A stretch of 64,000 nt of DNA, from positions 3,266,501 through 3,330,500 of the forward strand of contig NZ_JAUCBS010000013.1 of the NCBI RefSeq assembly GCF_034676705.1. The letters are read 5' to 3'. How positions within the stretch are numbered: position 1 is the first letter of the stretch; every line of letters starts with the position of its first letter. Below are positions 49,531-59,157 of this stretch, in pieces. The notes below the pieces were generated by a model that was not told where the DNA came from, did no database searches, and saw only the letters and a program-made list of their open reading frames with translations. Source of the DNA: Gemmobacter sp. GTDB taxonomy: Bacteria; Pseudomonadota; Alphaproteobacteria; Rhodobacterales; Rhodobacteraceae. Made by a program: the position numbers and the translations under genes.

Positions 49531-51050
49531 AACCGACCCCGCCTGATGTGCCGTGGGGCGTGATCGACCGGATCGTAGCCACCGTCGCGCCCCGCACGGC
49601 CGCACGGCGCTATGCCGCCCGGGTGGCGATCGCAAACCTGCGGCGCGGCTATGACGCCGCCGCCCGCGGACGTGGCACGGATGGATGGCGCGCGGGCAGC
49701 GCCGCGGCAGATGCGGAAATCGCTGTCGCAGGCGGCGCGCTGCGCGATCGGATGCGCGATCTGGTGCGGAATGACCCGCTCGCGGCGAAGGCGGTGCAAG
49801 TGCTGGTGTCGAACATCGTCGGCACCGGCATTCGGCCTCGGGCCGCGGCGGCCGATCCAGCGCTGAACAAGCTCGCGGATGATCTCTGGAAGCGCTGGGC
49901 ACCGCGGGCCGATGCCGACGGGCACACTGATTTCCATGGCCTCACCGCCCTGGCCGTCCGCGAAATGATCGAAGGTGGCGAGGTCTTTGCCCTGCGCCGT
50001 CGCCGCCGCGCCAGCGACAGCCTCGCCGCGCCGGTGCAGATTCAGCTGAACGAGGCCGACCATCTAGACGGGGTCAGGTTCGACAACCAGCCCGATGGTG
50101 GCCGGATCGTCCAGGGCATCGAATACGACGCGCTGGGCCGCCGCCGCGGGTATTGGATGTTCCCCGATCATCCGGGCGATACGATGCCGGTCTTCGGACG
50201 GCGGTTTGAATCGCTGCGGGTTGGCGCGGAAGGCGTCGCTCATCTCTTCGAACGCCAGCGCGTCCAGAACCGCGGTGTGCCTTGGGGCGTCCCCGCCATG
50301 CGGGCGCTGCGGGAGCTTGGCGACTGGCAAACGGCAGAACTGGTTCGGAAGAAGATCGAGGCATCGATGGTGGGCTTCGTCTTTGGCGCCGATGAGGATC
50401 AGCAGTCCATGGCGCCGGTCGTGCAAGATGCCGATGGAAACCGCATCGAGCAGTTCGAACCCGGCCTCATCGGCTATGTCCGCAACGGCAAGGACATCAA
50501 GTTCAACACGCCCGCTTCAACCTCGGGCATCTACGAATGGAACAGGGTGCAGCAGCACATCATCTCGGCCGGGTTCCGCGTGCCCTATGAGCTGATGACC
50601 GGCGATCTGTCTCAGGTCAACTTCGCCTCCTCGCGGGTCGGCCTGCATGAGTTCCGCCGCATGGTCGAGGCGGTGCAATGGCAGGTGGTGATCCCGATGT
50701 TCTGCCAGCGCATCTGGGATTGGGTGATGGAGGCCGCCTGGACGGCCGGTGCCCTGCCCCAGCCCGAGATCGCCGTCGAATGGGCCCCGCCCCGATTTGA
50801 GAGCGTAAACCCGCTGCAGGACGTGACCGCCGATCTGATGGAGGTCCGCGCCGGGTTCTCCACCCCGGCACAGCAGATTGCCCGGCGCGGCTATGACCCG
50901 CGCGAGGTGGTCGAGGAATGGCAGAAGTATGCCGCCCTCTTCGATCAGCTGGGCCTGATCTTCGATGCCGATCCCCGCCGCGTCAGCCGCGCCGGTCTGG
51001 CGCAAGCCGTGGACGCGACGGATCGCGACCCGCCCCCCGACGAAAGGTAA
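49527..51050 (+). CDS. Phage portal protein, lambda family
   Basis: 507 residues. GYDAAARGRGTDGWRAGSAAADAEI at the N-terminus (split here), VLVSNIVGTGIRPR, then IQLNEADHLDG, GIEYDALGRRRGYWMFP, GVPWGVPAMRALRELGDWQ and YELMTGDLSQVNFASSR are the signature blocks of lambda gpB portals. It forms the dodecameric ring at the capsid vertex. It overlaps gpW by four bases. Confidence 0.93.
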   Translation: MKPTPPDVPWGVIDRIVATVAPRTAARRYAARVAIANLRRGYDAAARGRGTDGWRAGSAAADAEIAVAGGALRDRMRDLVRNDPLAAKAVQVLVSNIVGTGIRPRAAAADPALNKLADDLWKRWAPRADADGHTDFHGLTALAVREMIEGGEVFALRRRRRASDSLAAPVQIQLNEADHLDGVRFDNQPDGGRIVQGIEYDALGRRRGYWMFPDHPGDTMPVFGRRFESLRVGAEGVAHLFERQRVQNRGVPWGVPAMRALRELGDWQTAELVRKKIEASMVGFVFGADEDQQSMAPVVQDADGNRIEQFEPGLIGYVRNGKDIKFNTPASTSGIYEWNRVQQHIISAGFRVPYELMTGDLSQVNFASSRVGLHEFRRMVEAVQWQVVIPMFCQRIWDWVMEAAWTAGALPQPEIAVEWAPPRFESVNPLQDVTADLMEVRAGFSTPAQQIARRGYDPREVVEEWQKYAALFDQLGLIFDADPRRVSRAGLAQAVDATDRDPPPDER

Positions 51051-51055
51051 CCCCG

Positions 51056-53068
51056 ATGCCCAACGAGACCCGAAACCTCCCGCTGATCACGCGGGAGGCC
51101 TCGCTGCGGCTTGTCCGCGGCGAGGGCGACGAAAGGACGATCGACGTGATCTGGACCACCGGAGCGACCGTGCAGCGATGGCGCTATGAGGGCTGGGATG
51201 ATGTCGTCGAATATGACGAAGAACTGGTCGTCACGCCCGGCGCCGTGCGGATGGATCGCCTGAACGCCGGTGCGCCGTTCCTCGACTCGCACCGATCCTG
51301 GGGGCTGGAGTCCGTTGTGGGCGCCGTTCTGCCCGGCACGGCCCGGATCGAGGGCGGCCAGGGCTTTGCCCGGGTGCGGCTAACCTCGGCGCCGGATGCC
51401 GCGCCGATCGTGCAGCGGATCATGGATGGCACGGTCTCCGCCGTCTCCGTCGGCTACCGGGTTCACCGCTACGACATCACGAAAGCCCAGGGGCAGCGCG
51501 AGTTGTGGCGTGCGGTCGACTGGGAGCCGATGGAAATCTCCGCCGTCGCCATGCCCGCCGATCCGGGCGCGCATATCCGCGGCGCCGATGCTGCAACCGG
51601 CACTGCCCGAACTGAAACCCTCACCCCCTGCCTCCTCACCCGCACCGACACGCCCGCCCTTTCCCCGAACCAGACGAGGACCACCATGCCCGAGACCCAA
51701 ACGCCCGAAGCCGACACGAACGGCGAAACCCGCGCCGCGCCCATCACGCCGCCTGCGGCCGATCCGACCCCCGATTCGATCCGCACCGAGGCGAACCGTT
51801 CCGCGGCCGAAGTGCTGGCGCTTTGCGAACGCCACGCGCTGGGCGCGGGCTTTGCGGCCGACCTGATCCGCCGCGGCCTCTCGCTTGACGCCGCCCGGGC
51901 CGCGATCCTCGACAAGCTGGCCGAAGCCGATGCCCCTGCCGCCCGAGGCTCCGAACCCGTCGCCGCCACCGCCCGTGGCACCGGCGCGGCCGACGCGGCC
52001 TATCGCGAGGCCATGTCCGAGGCCCTGCTGCACCGCCACAACCCCGGCCGGGCGCAACTGACCGACCGCGCGCGCGAGTTCCGCGGCCTGACCCTCCTCG
52101 AACTGGCGCGCCACGCGCTTGATCGCCGCGGCATCGCCACCCGCGGCCTGTCCAAGATGGAACTGGCGACCGAAGCCCTGATCGGCCGCTCGGGCCTGCA
52201 TTCGACCAGCGACTTCCCTCTGATCCTGGCGAACGTCGCCAACAAGACCCTGCGCGCGGCCTATGACACCACGCCCCGCACCTTCACCGCCTGGGCGCGC
52301 CAAGCCGTCATCACCGACTTCAAGCCGGTCGCCCGCAACCAGCTCGGCGGTGCGCCGGACCTCTTGCGCGTGCCAGAATCGGGCGAGTTCACCTATGGCA
52401 CCATCGGCGAAAGCCGCGAGGTCTATGCGCTGGTCACCTATGGCCGGATCGTCGGCATCACCCGTCAGACCCTGATCAACGACGACCTTGATGCCTTCAC
52501 CCGCATCCCTTCGGCCTTTGGTGCCGCTGCGGCCGATCTCGAAAGCGACCTCGTCTATTCGATCTTCTCGACCAACCCCAACATGGCCGACGGCAACCCG
52601 CTCTTCCATGCCTCCCACGCCAACCTCGGCACGGCGGGTGCCATCTCGGAAACCACCCTGGCTGAGGCTTACCGCCTCTTCGGCAACCAGCGCGGCCTCG
52701 AGGGGCGGCAAATCAGCGTCCTGCCGCGCTACATCATCACCCCGCCGGGCGTCCGGTCGGTCGAGGCGCGCAAGAACGTCACCGCAACCACCCCGAACGC
52801 GGTGGCGGGTGTGAACGCCTTCGCCAATCGCCTGGAACCGATCGAGGAAGCCCGCCTGATCCCCGCCGCGGGGCCCGACCCCTGGTTCCTTGCCGCCGAT
52901 CCATCGCGGATCGACACGATCGAGTTCGCCTATCTCGAGGGCCAGCAGGGCGTTTACACCGAGACCCGTTCCGGCTTCGAGGTGGACGGCATCGAGATCA
53001 AGGCCCGCCACGACTTCGCCGCCAAGGCCATCGACTGGCGCGGCCTCTTCCGCAACGCGGGCGTCTGA
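51056..53068 (+). CDS. Fused prohead protease and major capsid protein
   Basis: 670 residues from ATG at 51056. Residues 1-190 look like a prohead protease (VERTIDVIWTT-like strand, APFLDSHRSWGLESVVGAV with the His, MDGTVSAVSVGYRVHRY with the Ser). Residues 210-330 are Ala/Glu-rich (scaffold-like). The remainder is an HK97-fold major capsid protein similar to Mu gpT types (DFPLILANVANKTLRAAYD, FTAWARQAVITDFKP). An internal ATG at 51686, with GAGGA five bases upstream, could give a separate 460-residue scaffold-capsid product. The protease would cut itself off in maturation. Confidence 0.88.
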   Translation: MPNETRNLPLITREASLRLVRGEGDERTIDVIWTTGATVQRWRYEGWDDVVEYDEELVVTPGAVRMDRLNAGAPFLDSHRSWGLESVVGAVLPGTARIEGGQGFARVRLTSAPDAAPIVQRIMDGTVSAVSVGYRVHRYDITKAQGQRELWRAVDWEPMEISAVAMPADPGAHIRGADAATGTARTETLTPCLLTRTDTPALSPNQTRTTMPETQTPEADTNGETRAAPITPPAADPTPDSIRTEANRSAAEVLALCERHALGAGFAADLIRRGLSLDAARAAILDKLAEADAPAARGSEPVAATARGTGAADAAYREAMSEALLHRHNPGRAQLTDRAREFRGLTLLELARHALDRRGIATRGLSKMELATEALIGRSGLHSTSDFPLILANVANKTLRAAYDTTPRTFTAWARQAVITDFKPVARNQLGGAPDLLRVPESGEFTYGTIGESREVYALVTYGRIVGITRQTLINDDLDAFTRIPSAFGAAAADLESDLVYSIFSTNPNMADGNPLFHASHANLGTAGAISETTLAEAYRLFGNQRGLEGRQISVLPRYIITPPGVRSVEARKNVTATTPNAVAGVNAFANRLEPIEEARLIPAAGPDPWFLAADPSRIDTIEFAYLEGQQGVYTETRSGFEVDGIEIKARHDFAAKAIDWRGLFRNAGV

Positions 53069-53093
53069 CGCCCCTCTCTGAAGGAGAACCTCG

Positions 53094-53432
53094 ATGAAGA
53101 ACTTCATCGCCAATGGCGAAACCATCAACATCACTGCCGCGGCCGTGATCGCCTCCGGCCAGGGCGTGCTGGTCGGCAGCATCTTTGGCGTGGCCGAGGG
53201 AGCGGCGGCGATCGGCGAAACCGCCGTGATCCGGCTGGTGGGCGTGTTCTCACTGCCCAAAGCCCCCTCGCAGGCCTGGACGGTCGGCCAGACGATCTAC
53301 TGGGATGCCGCGGCCAGCCGAACCACCAACGTCCTAACCGGCAACACGCGGATCGGCATCGCCACGCAGGCAGTCGCGGGCGGCGCGGGCGACACGACGG
53401 GGATCGTGCGCCTGAACGGAGGCGCGACCTGA
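53094..53432 (+). CDS. DUF2190 capsid decoration protein
   Basis: 112 residues. MKNFIANGETINITAAAVIAS and GSIFGVAEGAAAIGE, then WTVGQTIYWDA are typical of DUF2190/capsid cement proteins that stabilise the packed head. It follows the capsid gene with AAGGAGAA upstream. Confidence 0.88.
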   Translation: MKNFIANGETINITAAAVIASGQGVLVGSIFGVAEGAAAIGETAVIRLVGVFSLPKAPSQAWTVGQTIYWDAAASRTTNVLTGNTRIGIATQAVAGGAGDTTGIVRLNGGAT

Positions 53433-53433
53433 G

Positions 53434-53748
53434 ATGTCGGTCTTCGCCACGGCAACTGCCGCCCTCTTTCGCGATCCGAACCTCGCGCAGGATGCGCTTT
53501 GGCGATCGGGCGGGGCTGGCGCGCCGGTCGCCGTCCGCGTCATACTGCGGCGACCGGATGCGGTAACCGGCTTTGGCGAAGGCCGGTTTGTCACCGACAG
53601 CGTGATGATCGATGTTGAATGCGCCGCGCTGGGCGCCCTTGCACCCGGCGACACGTTCGACATCGGGGGCGTGATCTACGAGGTGCGGGGCGAGCCCCAG
53701 CGCGACGCCCTGCGCCATGTCTGGAAGGCCGAGGCGCGGGAGGTATGA
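53434..53748 (+). CDS. Head-tail joining protein (gpFII-like)
   Basis: 104 residues. ATAALFRDPNLAQDALWRSGG and the beta-rich GDTFDIGGVIYEVRGEP, ending in VWKAE, match the lambda FII/ATP-binding sugar transporter-like connector family. It starts one base after the decoration gene stop. Confidence 0.8.
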   Translation: MSVFATATAALFRDPNLAQDALWRSGGAGAPVAVRVILRRPDAVTGFGEGRFVTDSVMIDVECAALGALAPGDTFDIGGVIYEVRGEPQRDALRHVWKAEAREV

Positions 53749-54386
53749 AGTTCGGCGCCAGCATCGACGGCGATCTGAACACGATCGCCACCGAGATCCT
53801 GCAAGAGGCCGAGGCCGCCGTCACCCGCGGCGTGTTTACCGCCGGGCGGCGCCTGCGTGACGACTGGCGCGGGCAGGTTCGGGCATCAGGACTTGGGTCG
53901 CGTCTCGCCAACACCGTCCGGCAGGCCGACTTTCCGCGATCGGGCACGTCCCTTCGCGCCGCCAGTCTCGTCTGGACAAAGGCTCCTGACATCCTGCACG
54001 CCTTCGACGGCGGCGTGTTGATCCGCGGCAAGGATGGCCTCTGGCTGGCGATCCCCCTGCCTGCCGCGGGAGTCACCGGCATCGGCCGCCAACGGATCAC
54101 GCCCTGGCGCTGGGAACAGCGCACCGGCCTGCGCTTGCGCTTCGTCTATCGCCGGAACGGGCCCAGCTTGCTGGTCGCCGATGATGCGCGGCTGAACAGT
54201 CGGGGGCTCGCCGCGGCCAAGGGCGGGCGTCGGCGACGGGATGGGGTTTTGACCGGTGCGCAGACGGTGCCGGTGTTCCTGCTCGTCAAGCAGGTGAAGA
54301 TGCCGAAGAAGCTGGACCTTGATGGGTTGGCACGAGAAGCGACGGTGCGGCTGCCGGGGGCGATCTTGGGGGAATGGAAGGGGTGA
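53745..54386 (+). CDS. DUF6441-like neck/tail completion protein
   Basis: 213 residues. The N-terminal helix VTRGVFTAGRRLRDDWRGQV and WLAIPLPAAGVTGIG, then RLRFVYRRNGPSLLVAD are typical of DUF6441, the gene between connector and tail terminator in this phage type (HK97 gp10-like role). The start overlaps the previous stop. It is the last gene before the patatin cargo. Confidence 0.75.
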   Translation: MKFGASIDGDLNTIATEILQEAEAAVTRGVFTAGRRLRDDWRGQVRASGLGSRLANTVRQADFPRSGTSLRAASLVWTKAPDILHAFDGGVLIRGKDGLWLAIPLPAAGVTGIGRQRITPWRWEQRTGLRLRFVYRRNGPSLLVADDARLNSRGLAAAKGGRRRRDGVLTGAQTVPVFLLVKQVKMPKKLDLDGLAREATVRLPGAILGEWKG

Positions 54387-54526
54387 CGATCACGTTCAAC
54401 AGAGCCTATGCTTCATTCGCAAAAAAAGATTCGCCACCGATAGGTTTCGCACCGATTAAACTCAGGCGGGATCAGATTTTCTGGCTTCCCAACGTACCAA
54501 CCGTCGCCTAGCTTGTTGCTGCGGCC
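54387..54526. other. Junction of structural genes and AT-richer cargo
   Basis: 140 bp with a clear drop in GC content. No terminator is seen. It probably includes the promoter of the cargo genes. Confidence 0.4.
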
Positions 54527-54907
54527 GTGACAGAGGAGCAGCAGGTGGAAATTTGGGTAATTCTGGACGGCTCTGGTCAAATAAAGACGTATCCAGATCG
54601 CCTACTGCTACGTCGTGGAGAGAACGTAAAGTGGAGATTCCAAGCATCAGAAACTTCAATCTTTGAAATTAACTGGACAGTCTATTTCGAAAAGAGAAGT
54701 CCTTTTGTTGGTGTCTTCGACTTTAGCGCGCGGAGCTACCTCGAAACACGTGATAGGCGCAACCCAATAACAAGACAACATCTCACAACCACGGCTGCAA
54801 AGACAATTGGCGGCGAACCTGGAGAATATAAGTATGGTATAAGGGCCATCGATCCCAGAAACCAAGAAACACTTGCTGACGAAGATCCATACATAATTGT
54901 ACTGTAG
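54527..54907 (+). CDS. Unknown beta-rich protein preceding patatin
   Basis: 126 residues, GTG start. Beta strands dominate (VEIWVILDGSGQIKTYPDRL, NVKWRFQASETSIFEINWTVYF). The end, GEYKYGIRAIDPRNQ, looks like an immunoglobulin- or cupredoxin-like sandwich. No family is recognised. Base composition is AT-richer than the phage genes. It lies 30 bases before the patatin gene, so the two are probably one cargo unit. It could be a sensor or immunity partner; unproven. Confidence 0.6.
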   Translation: MTEEQQVEIWVILDGSGQIKTYPDRLLLRRGENVKWRFQASETSIFEINWTVYFEKRSPFVGVFDFSARSYLETRDRRNPITRQHLTTTAAKTIGGEPGEYKYGIRAIDPRNQETLADEDPYIIVL

Positions 54908-56247
54908 GTTCGCATTCAATGCTAAGGAGCGCAACTAGTGCCCTACCTGATTGAACTATTGTGTATTGGCTTCGATGGATATGACCTACTAAAACGATCC
55001 GCCATTGAGCTCAACAGAATTCAGCAAGAGTTTGAGTTTAGATTAACTTCTCCCTCATTGAGGGATAAAAGCACAACTTTTGTTCGCAGCATTTATCAGG
55101 CTACGGATGTTTTCAACCACCTTTCAGAGACAAGACGACTTGATGGCGGCCATAGACCCTTCATAATTGCATTCATTGATAAGCCATTGGACGGGGAAAA
55201 GTATACAAACTTGTTCGGCTCCCATCGAGCCCGAGAAGGGCTGGCAATTGTTACAATAGATCGTTTTCAGCAGTTCGTGAAGGAAGCACAAAGATTCTGT
55301 CAGTACTACTTGACGCGATACGCGATGAGCTTTGCTGCACCAGAAGTGAAGGCGCACACTGATCCCGATCGCGCCGACTGCTATTTCAACCAAAAGATTT
55401 TTAAGCCAGAGATTCGTTTGTCCATGGATACAGGAAAACTCTGCGATGCTTGCCGGGAGCAGATGGAAAACGCTAAGCCTGCCGATCGTCCCCGCCTAAG
55501 CTCCGCAGAGTCTGCCGCGCTAGAAAAAATGCGCAAGTGGGTCGCAAAGCAAATTCCCTACGCGCTTATTCTAAAGGGCGGAGGAGTTAAAGGACTGGCA
55601 TATGCGGGGGCACTTCGCGTGCTTGAACGGTTCTATTCTTTCGATCGCTTCATCGGCACTTCCGCTGGTGGAATCGCAGCAGTTCTGCTTTCCGCTGGGT
55701 ATCGCCCCAATCAACTCGCTGAAATTCTTATGCAGAAGAACCTGCGGGATTTCTTGGACTCTTCTTTCGCTGCTCGGTGTATGAACCTCTTGTCAAGGGG
55801 TGGCCTCCACAAGGGGGATGCAATGGAGGAGTGGTTGCGCTCATTACTGAAGGAGAAGCTGGGTGAACGCGCATATTTTCCAATGAAGGAAATAGGAAAT
55901 GTTGCTGTCTTCGCCGCGCGCAGAAATGAAGGGTTAATTGCATTTGATTCAGCAGGCGATCGAAGGGATGCTGATGCTTGTTTCGCTGCCCGATGCAGCG
56001 CATCAATTCCGGTTCTTTTTGTGCCAAAGGAAGTTGACGGCGTTCGCGTTTACGATGGAGGAGTGCGCGCAAATTTCCCCCTAGACCAATTTTTGCAGAG
56101 CCACAACGGTAGAAATTTTATTGGCCTGCATCTTTCTGACCCTATACAGAGACATGGCTCTGTAATTGGAGATCTGATCAATATTTTCCTTCAAGGCGAA
56201 GAAGGATCGATAGTCCAAGAGAACAGCAAAGACATTGTTCAAATATA

Positions 56248-57419
56248 GGAACGTCTGATCAACGGCTTCGGCTGCGCCAAGCTGGCCGCGTGACTCATTG
56301 TGCCACCCGAAGACCTGCGTCCGTAGACTGTTTTCGTGCATTGCGAGCCGCCTGAGCGGCCGTTTCGTGGGTTTCAGGCAGACTCGTCCTCATACCATAA
56401 GCCTCCGTCGCACCAGGAACAGGTTGCCGAGGGCGAAGAGTGTGAACAGCTGGGCGCGGTTCTTGGCGAGGCCGCGATAGCGGGTCTTCACGTGGCCGAA
56501 CTGCCGCTTGATGATGCGGAAAGGATGCTCGACCTTCGCGCGCACCATGGCGATGATCCGGTTGATCCGTTCGTCGACCGGGTGCAGCGAGCCACCCTTC
56601 GGGGCCTTGCGCATGACGCCCCAGACGTTGCCCGGCACCGCGAATGCGGCCTCCCGGTCAGCGCTGACATAGCCCTTGTCGGCCCAGACCGAGGTTTCTT
56701 CGCCGTGCAGCAGTTCGTCCCAGACCTGGCTGTCGTGCACCTTGGCGGTCGAGGTTTCCAGACTGTGGGTCACGCCGCTGTCCGCATCCACGCCGACATG
56801 GGCTTTCATGCCGAAATACCAGTCGTTGCCTTTCTTGGTGGACGACATCTCGGGATCGCGGGCCTTGGCCTTGTTCTTGGTCGAGGAAGGCGCGTCGATG
56901 ATCGTCGCGTCCACCAGCGTGCCCGAGCGCAGCGTGATCCCCTTGTCGGCGAGGTGCGCGTTCACGTCCGCGAAGATCGCCTCGGTCAGAGCGTGCCGCT
57001 CCAGCAGGTGACGGAAATTCAGGATCGTGGTCTCGTCGGGGATGCGGTCATCGCCCAGTTCGATCCCGGCGAACCGACGCATCGCCTCACTGTCGTATAG
57101 GGTTTCCTCGGCCATCGGGTCGCTCAGCGCATACCAGTTCTGGAGAAAGTAGACCCGCAGCATCGTTTCCAGCGGCATCGCCGGACGCCCGCCCTTCGGC
57201 CCGACCTTGGGGTAATGCGGCGCGATGAGCGCCAGCAGCCGCCCCCACGGAACAACTGCCTCCATCTCCGTCAGGAACTGCTCGCGCCGCGTTACCTTCT
57301 TCTTCATCGCGTCGCGAAGACCGGGAAAGGCAGGCTGTTTCGGCATCGGCGGGGCCCCTCGTCGCGTCCCGGAAATGCTATCAGATCACGCCAAAACGCG
57401 CAGGTTTTTCAGACGTTCC
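56248..57419 (-). mobile_element. IS5-group element inserted in the patatin gene
   Basis: 1,172 bp. The terminal repeats start GGAACGTCTGA on both ends. It is flanked by TATA at 56244-56247 and 57420-57423, a 4-bp duplication. It carries one transposase gene on the minus strand. The patatin stop codon TAG is formed from two bases of the duplication and the first base of the IS. Confidence 0.92.
56390..57346 (-). CDS. IS5-group transposase
   Basis: 318 residues. DUF772-type N-terminus (PLETMLRVYFLQNWYALSDP). Catalytic Asp in LVDATIIDAP, second Asp in WADKGYVSADRE, Glu in AKVEHPFRIIKRQFG. Complete and probably active. Confidence 0.93.
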   Translation of the reverse strand: MPKQPAFPGLRDAMKKKVTRREQFLTEMEAVVPWGRLLALIAPHYPKVGPKGGRPAMPLETMLRVYFLQNWYALSDPMAEETLYDSEAMRRFAGIELGDDRIPDETTILNFRHLLERHALTEAIFADVNAHLADKGITLRSGTLVDATIIDAPSSTKNKAKARDPEMSSTKKGNDWYFGMKAHVGVDADSGVTHSLETSTAKVHDSQVWDELLHGEETSVWADKGYVSADREAAFAVPGNVWGVMRKAPKGGSLHPVDERINRIIAMVRAKVEHPFRIIKRQFGHVKTRYRGLAKNRAQLFTLFALGNLFLVRRRLMV

Positions 57420-57724
57420 TATACACTAATCCAGTGAGCTTCCGAGACTTTGACCTCTCGGACGCCAGCAAAGATTTTCTTTTGGCCGCAGGGGAGGCGG
57501 CTGCACTTAAGTTTCTGGCTAGCCGTGGAGTAGAAGATGCGCCCTCTGCGGAAACTTTGGCCGCCGCAGAGGAAAAACTGTCTGCGGCGAGGAAAAAAGT
57601 TTCGAAATAGTTATGTCACCTCAATTTCCACCGTAGTGGATGAGCCTCTTGAGGCGCGGACTACCCTCAGTTTTTCAAAGCGCAACAAAACATCAAGCCA
57701 ACCTTCGATCAAGGCAAGAACCCC

Positions 57725-58165
57725 ATGGCCACACAATCCACGGCCGAGCGCTTGCTCGGGTCGCTCCATACCTTATTGTACGGCACGATGCCGCCGGGGG
57801 CCAAGGTGTTGCGCAACGCGATCCTGCCCGAGAAGGTGCCTGCGGCCGGGGTGGTGATCCTGCGCGACGGCGATCCGGGGGCGCCGGAAGTGTGGCTGTC
57901 GCCGCCGGGCTACTACTACGAACACCGGGCCGAGATCGAAGTGGTGGTCGATGGCACCCCAGCCGCCCGCGATGCCGCCTTCGACGCCCTGCGCGTCGCC
58001 ATCGGCACAGCACTTGCCGCCGACCGGACGCTGGGCGGCCTTTGCGACTACATCACGCCTGAGGCGCCCGAACCGGTGCTGCTGGCGATCGACGGCAATG
58101 AGGGTCTGAAGGCGGCAGTGATCCCAGTGATCCTCGCCTATGCCACGACCGACCCACTTCTCTGA
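57725..58165 (+). CDS. Tail terminator-like protein (annotated acyl-CoA transferase type)
   Basis: 146 residues. The pattern LHTLLYGTMPPGAKVLRNAILPE, VVILRDGDPGAPEVWLSP and YYYEHRAEIEVVV is found in phages and gene transfer agents just before the tail tube, often labelled acyl-CoA transferase although it acts as a tail terminator. ATG at 57725. It resumes the structural operon after the cargo. Confidence 0.75.
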   Translation: MATQSTAERLLGSLHTLLYGTMPPGAKVLRNAILPEKVPAAGVVILRDGDPGAPEVWLSPPGYYYEHRAEIEVVVDGTPAARDAAFDALRVAIGTALAADRTLGGLCDYITPEAPEPVLLAIDGNEGLKAAVIPVILAYATTDPLL

Positions 58166-58189
58166 CCCCACCCCCGAAAGGACTGACCC

Positions 58190-59134
58190 ATGGCCCGCCA
58201 GCCCGGCGCGCGGACGCAAGTCGCGTTCGCCTTCGAATCCGTTTACGGCACGCCGCCCGCCAGCGGCTATCGCCGGATGCCCTTTGCCACGACGACCCTC
58301 GGCTCCGAACAGGGCCTTCTGTCGCCCGAACTCCTCGGCTACGGCCGCGATCCGCAGGCGCCGATCCGCGATGCGGTGAATGTCGACGGCGATGTCGTCA
58401 TTCCGATGGATGCCGAGAATCTGGGCTTCTGGCTGAAGGCGATCTTTGGCCAGCCCACCACCACCGGCACGACGCCCCGGACACATACGTTCCAGTCGGG
58501 CGGCTTCACGCTGCCCAGCATGGCGGTTGAGACGCAGATGCCCGATGTGCCGCGGTTTGCGATGTATTCCGGCCTCGTCGCTGATCGCATCCAGTGGCAA
58601 TCGCAGCGCTCCGGGCTGCTAACGGCAACCGTCGGTCTGATCGGCCGCGGCGAGACGGTTGCGGCCACGACGGCCGCCGGAACCTTAACCGATGCCACCC
58701 TGCCCTTGCAGCGCTTCGGCAATTTCCAAGGATCGATCACTCGGAACGGGGCGGCGCTGGGCAACATCGTCTCGGCGCAGGTGTCCTATGCCAACAACCT
58801 CGACCGGATCGAGACCATCCGCAACGACGGGCTCCTCGAAGGGTTGGACCCGTCGATGGCCGCCCTCACGGGATCGATCGAGGCCCGCTTTGCGGACCTG
58901 ACCTTGGTGAACCAGGCGATCGCCGGTGATCCCTGCGAACTGGTGTTCGCCTGGAGCCTCGGGGCGAATGCGTCGCTCACTTTCACGGTCCATGCCGCCT
59001 ATCTGCCGCGGCCCCGCATCCCGATCAACGGGCCACAGGGCGTGCAGGCGACCTTTGAATGGCAAGCGGCGCGGGCCACCTCGCCCGCCCGCATGTGCAC
59101 CGCCGTCCTTGTCAACACGACCGCCTCTTACTGA
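58190..59134 (+). CDS. Phage tail tube protein
   Basis: 314 residues. GARTQVAFAFESVYGTPPASGYRRMPF at the start (split), IRDAVNVDGDVVIPMDAENLGFWLKAIFG, FTLPSMAVETQM, and a later LDRIETIRNDGLLEGLDP block match major tail tube proteins of this phage class. Longer than average, with an Ig-like or duplicated beta domain towards the end. It builds the tail tube. Confidence 0.85.
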   Translation: MARQPGARTQVAFAFESVYGTPPASGYRRMPFATTTLGSEQGLLSPELLGYGRDPQAPIRDAVNVDGDVVIPMDAENLGFWLKAIFGQPTTTGTTPRTHTFQSGGFTLPSMAVETQMPDVPRFAMYSGLVADRIQWQSQRSGLLTATVGLIGRGETVAATTAAGTLTDATLPLQRFGNFQGSITRNGAALGNIVSAQVSYANNLDRIETIRNDGLLEGLDPSMAALTGSIEARFADLTLVNQAIAGDPCELVFAWSLGANASLTFTVHAAYLPRPRIPINGPQGVQATFEWQAARATSPARMCTAVLVNTTASY

Positions 59135-59157
59135 TCCCCTCAACTTGGAGCCCTCCC

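Larger units (their letters stand above)
54938..57610 (+). pseudogene. Patatin-like phospholipase cargo gene, split by IS5
   Basis: Pieces 54938-56247 and 57424-57610. Removing the IS5 element and one TATA restores 498 residues in frame. GTG start with AAGGAG upstream. N-terminal part of about 185 residues has a CDACREQM pair and RADCYFNQ, probably metal-binding. The patatin domain has the oxyanion motif KGGGVKG, nucleophile GTSAGG and catalytic Asp in YDGGVRANFP. The restored C-terminus continues IYTNPVSFRDFDLSDASKDF. Patatins such as CapV kill infected cells by degrading membranes. No cyclase is nearby. As found, the protein ends at DIVQI but keeps its catalytic core, so residual activity is conceivable. 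Confidence 0.85.

Noticed and set aside
51380..53260. A 626-codon minus-strand open frame opposite the capsid gene
   Set aside because: Glycine/arginine-rich antisense shadow with no motif. The plus-strand frame is a convincing protease-capsid protein.
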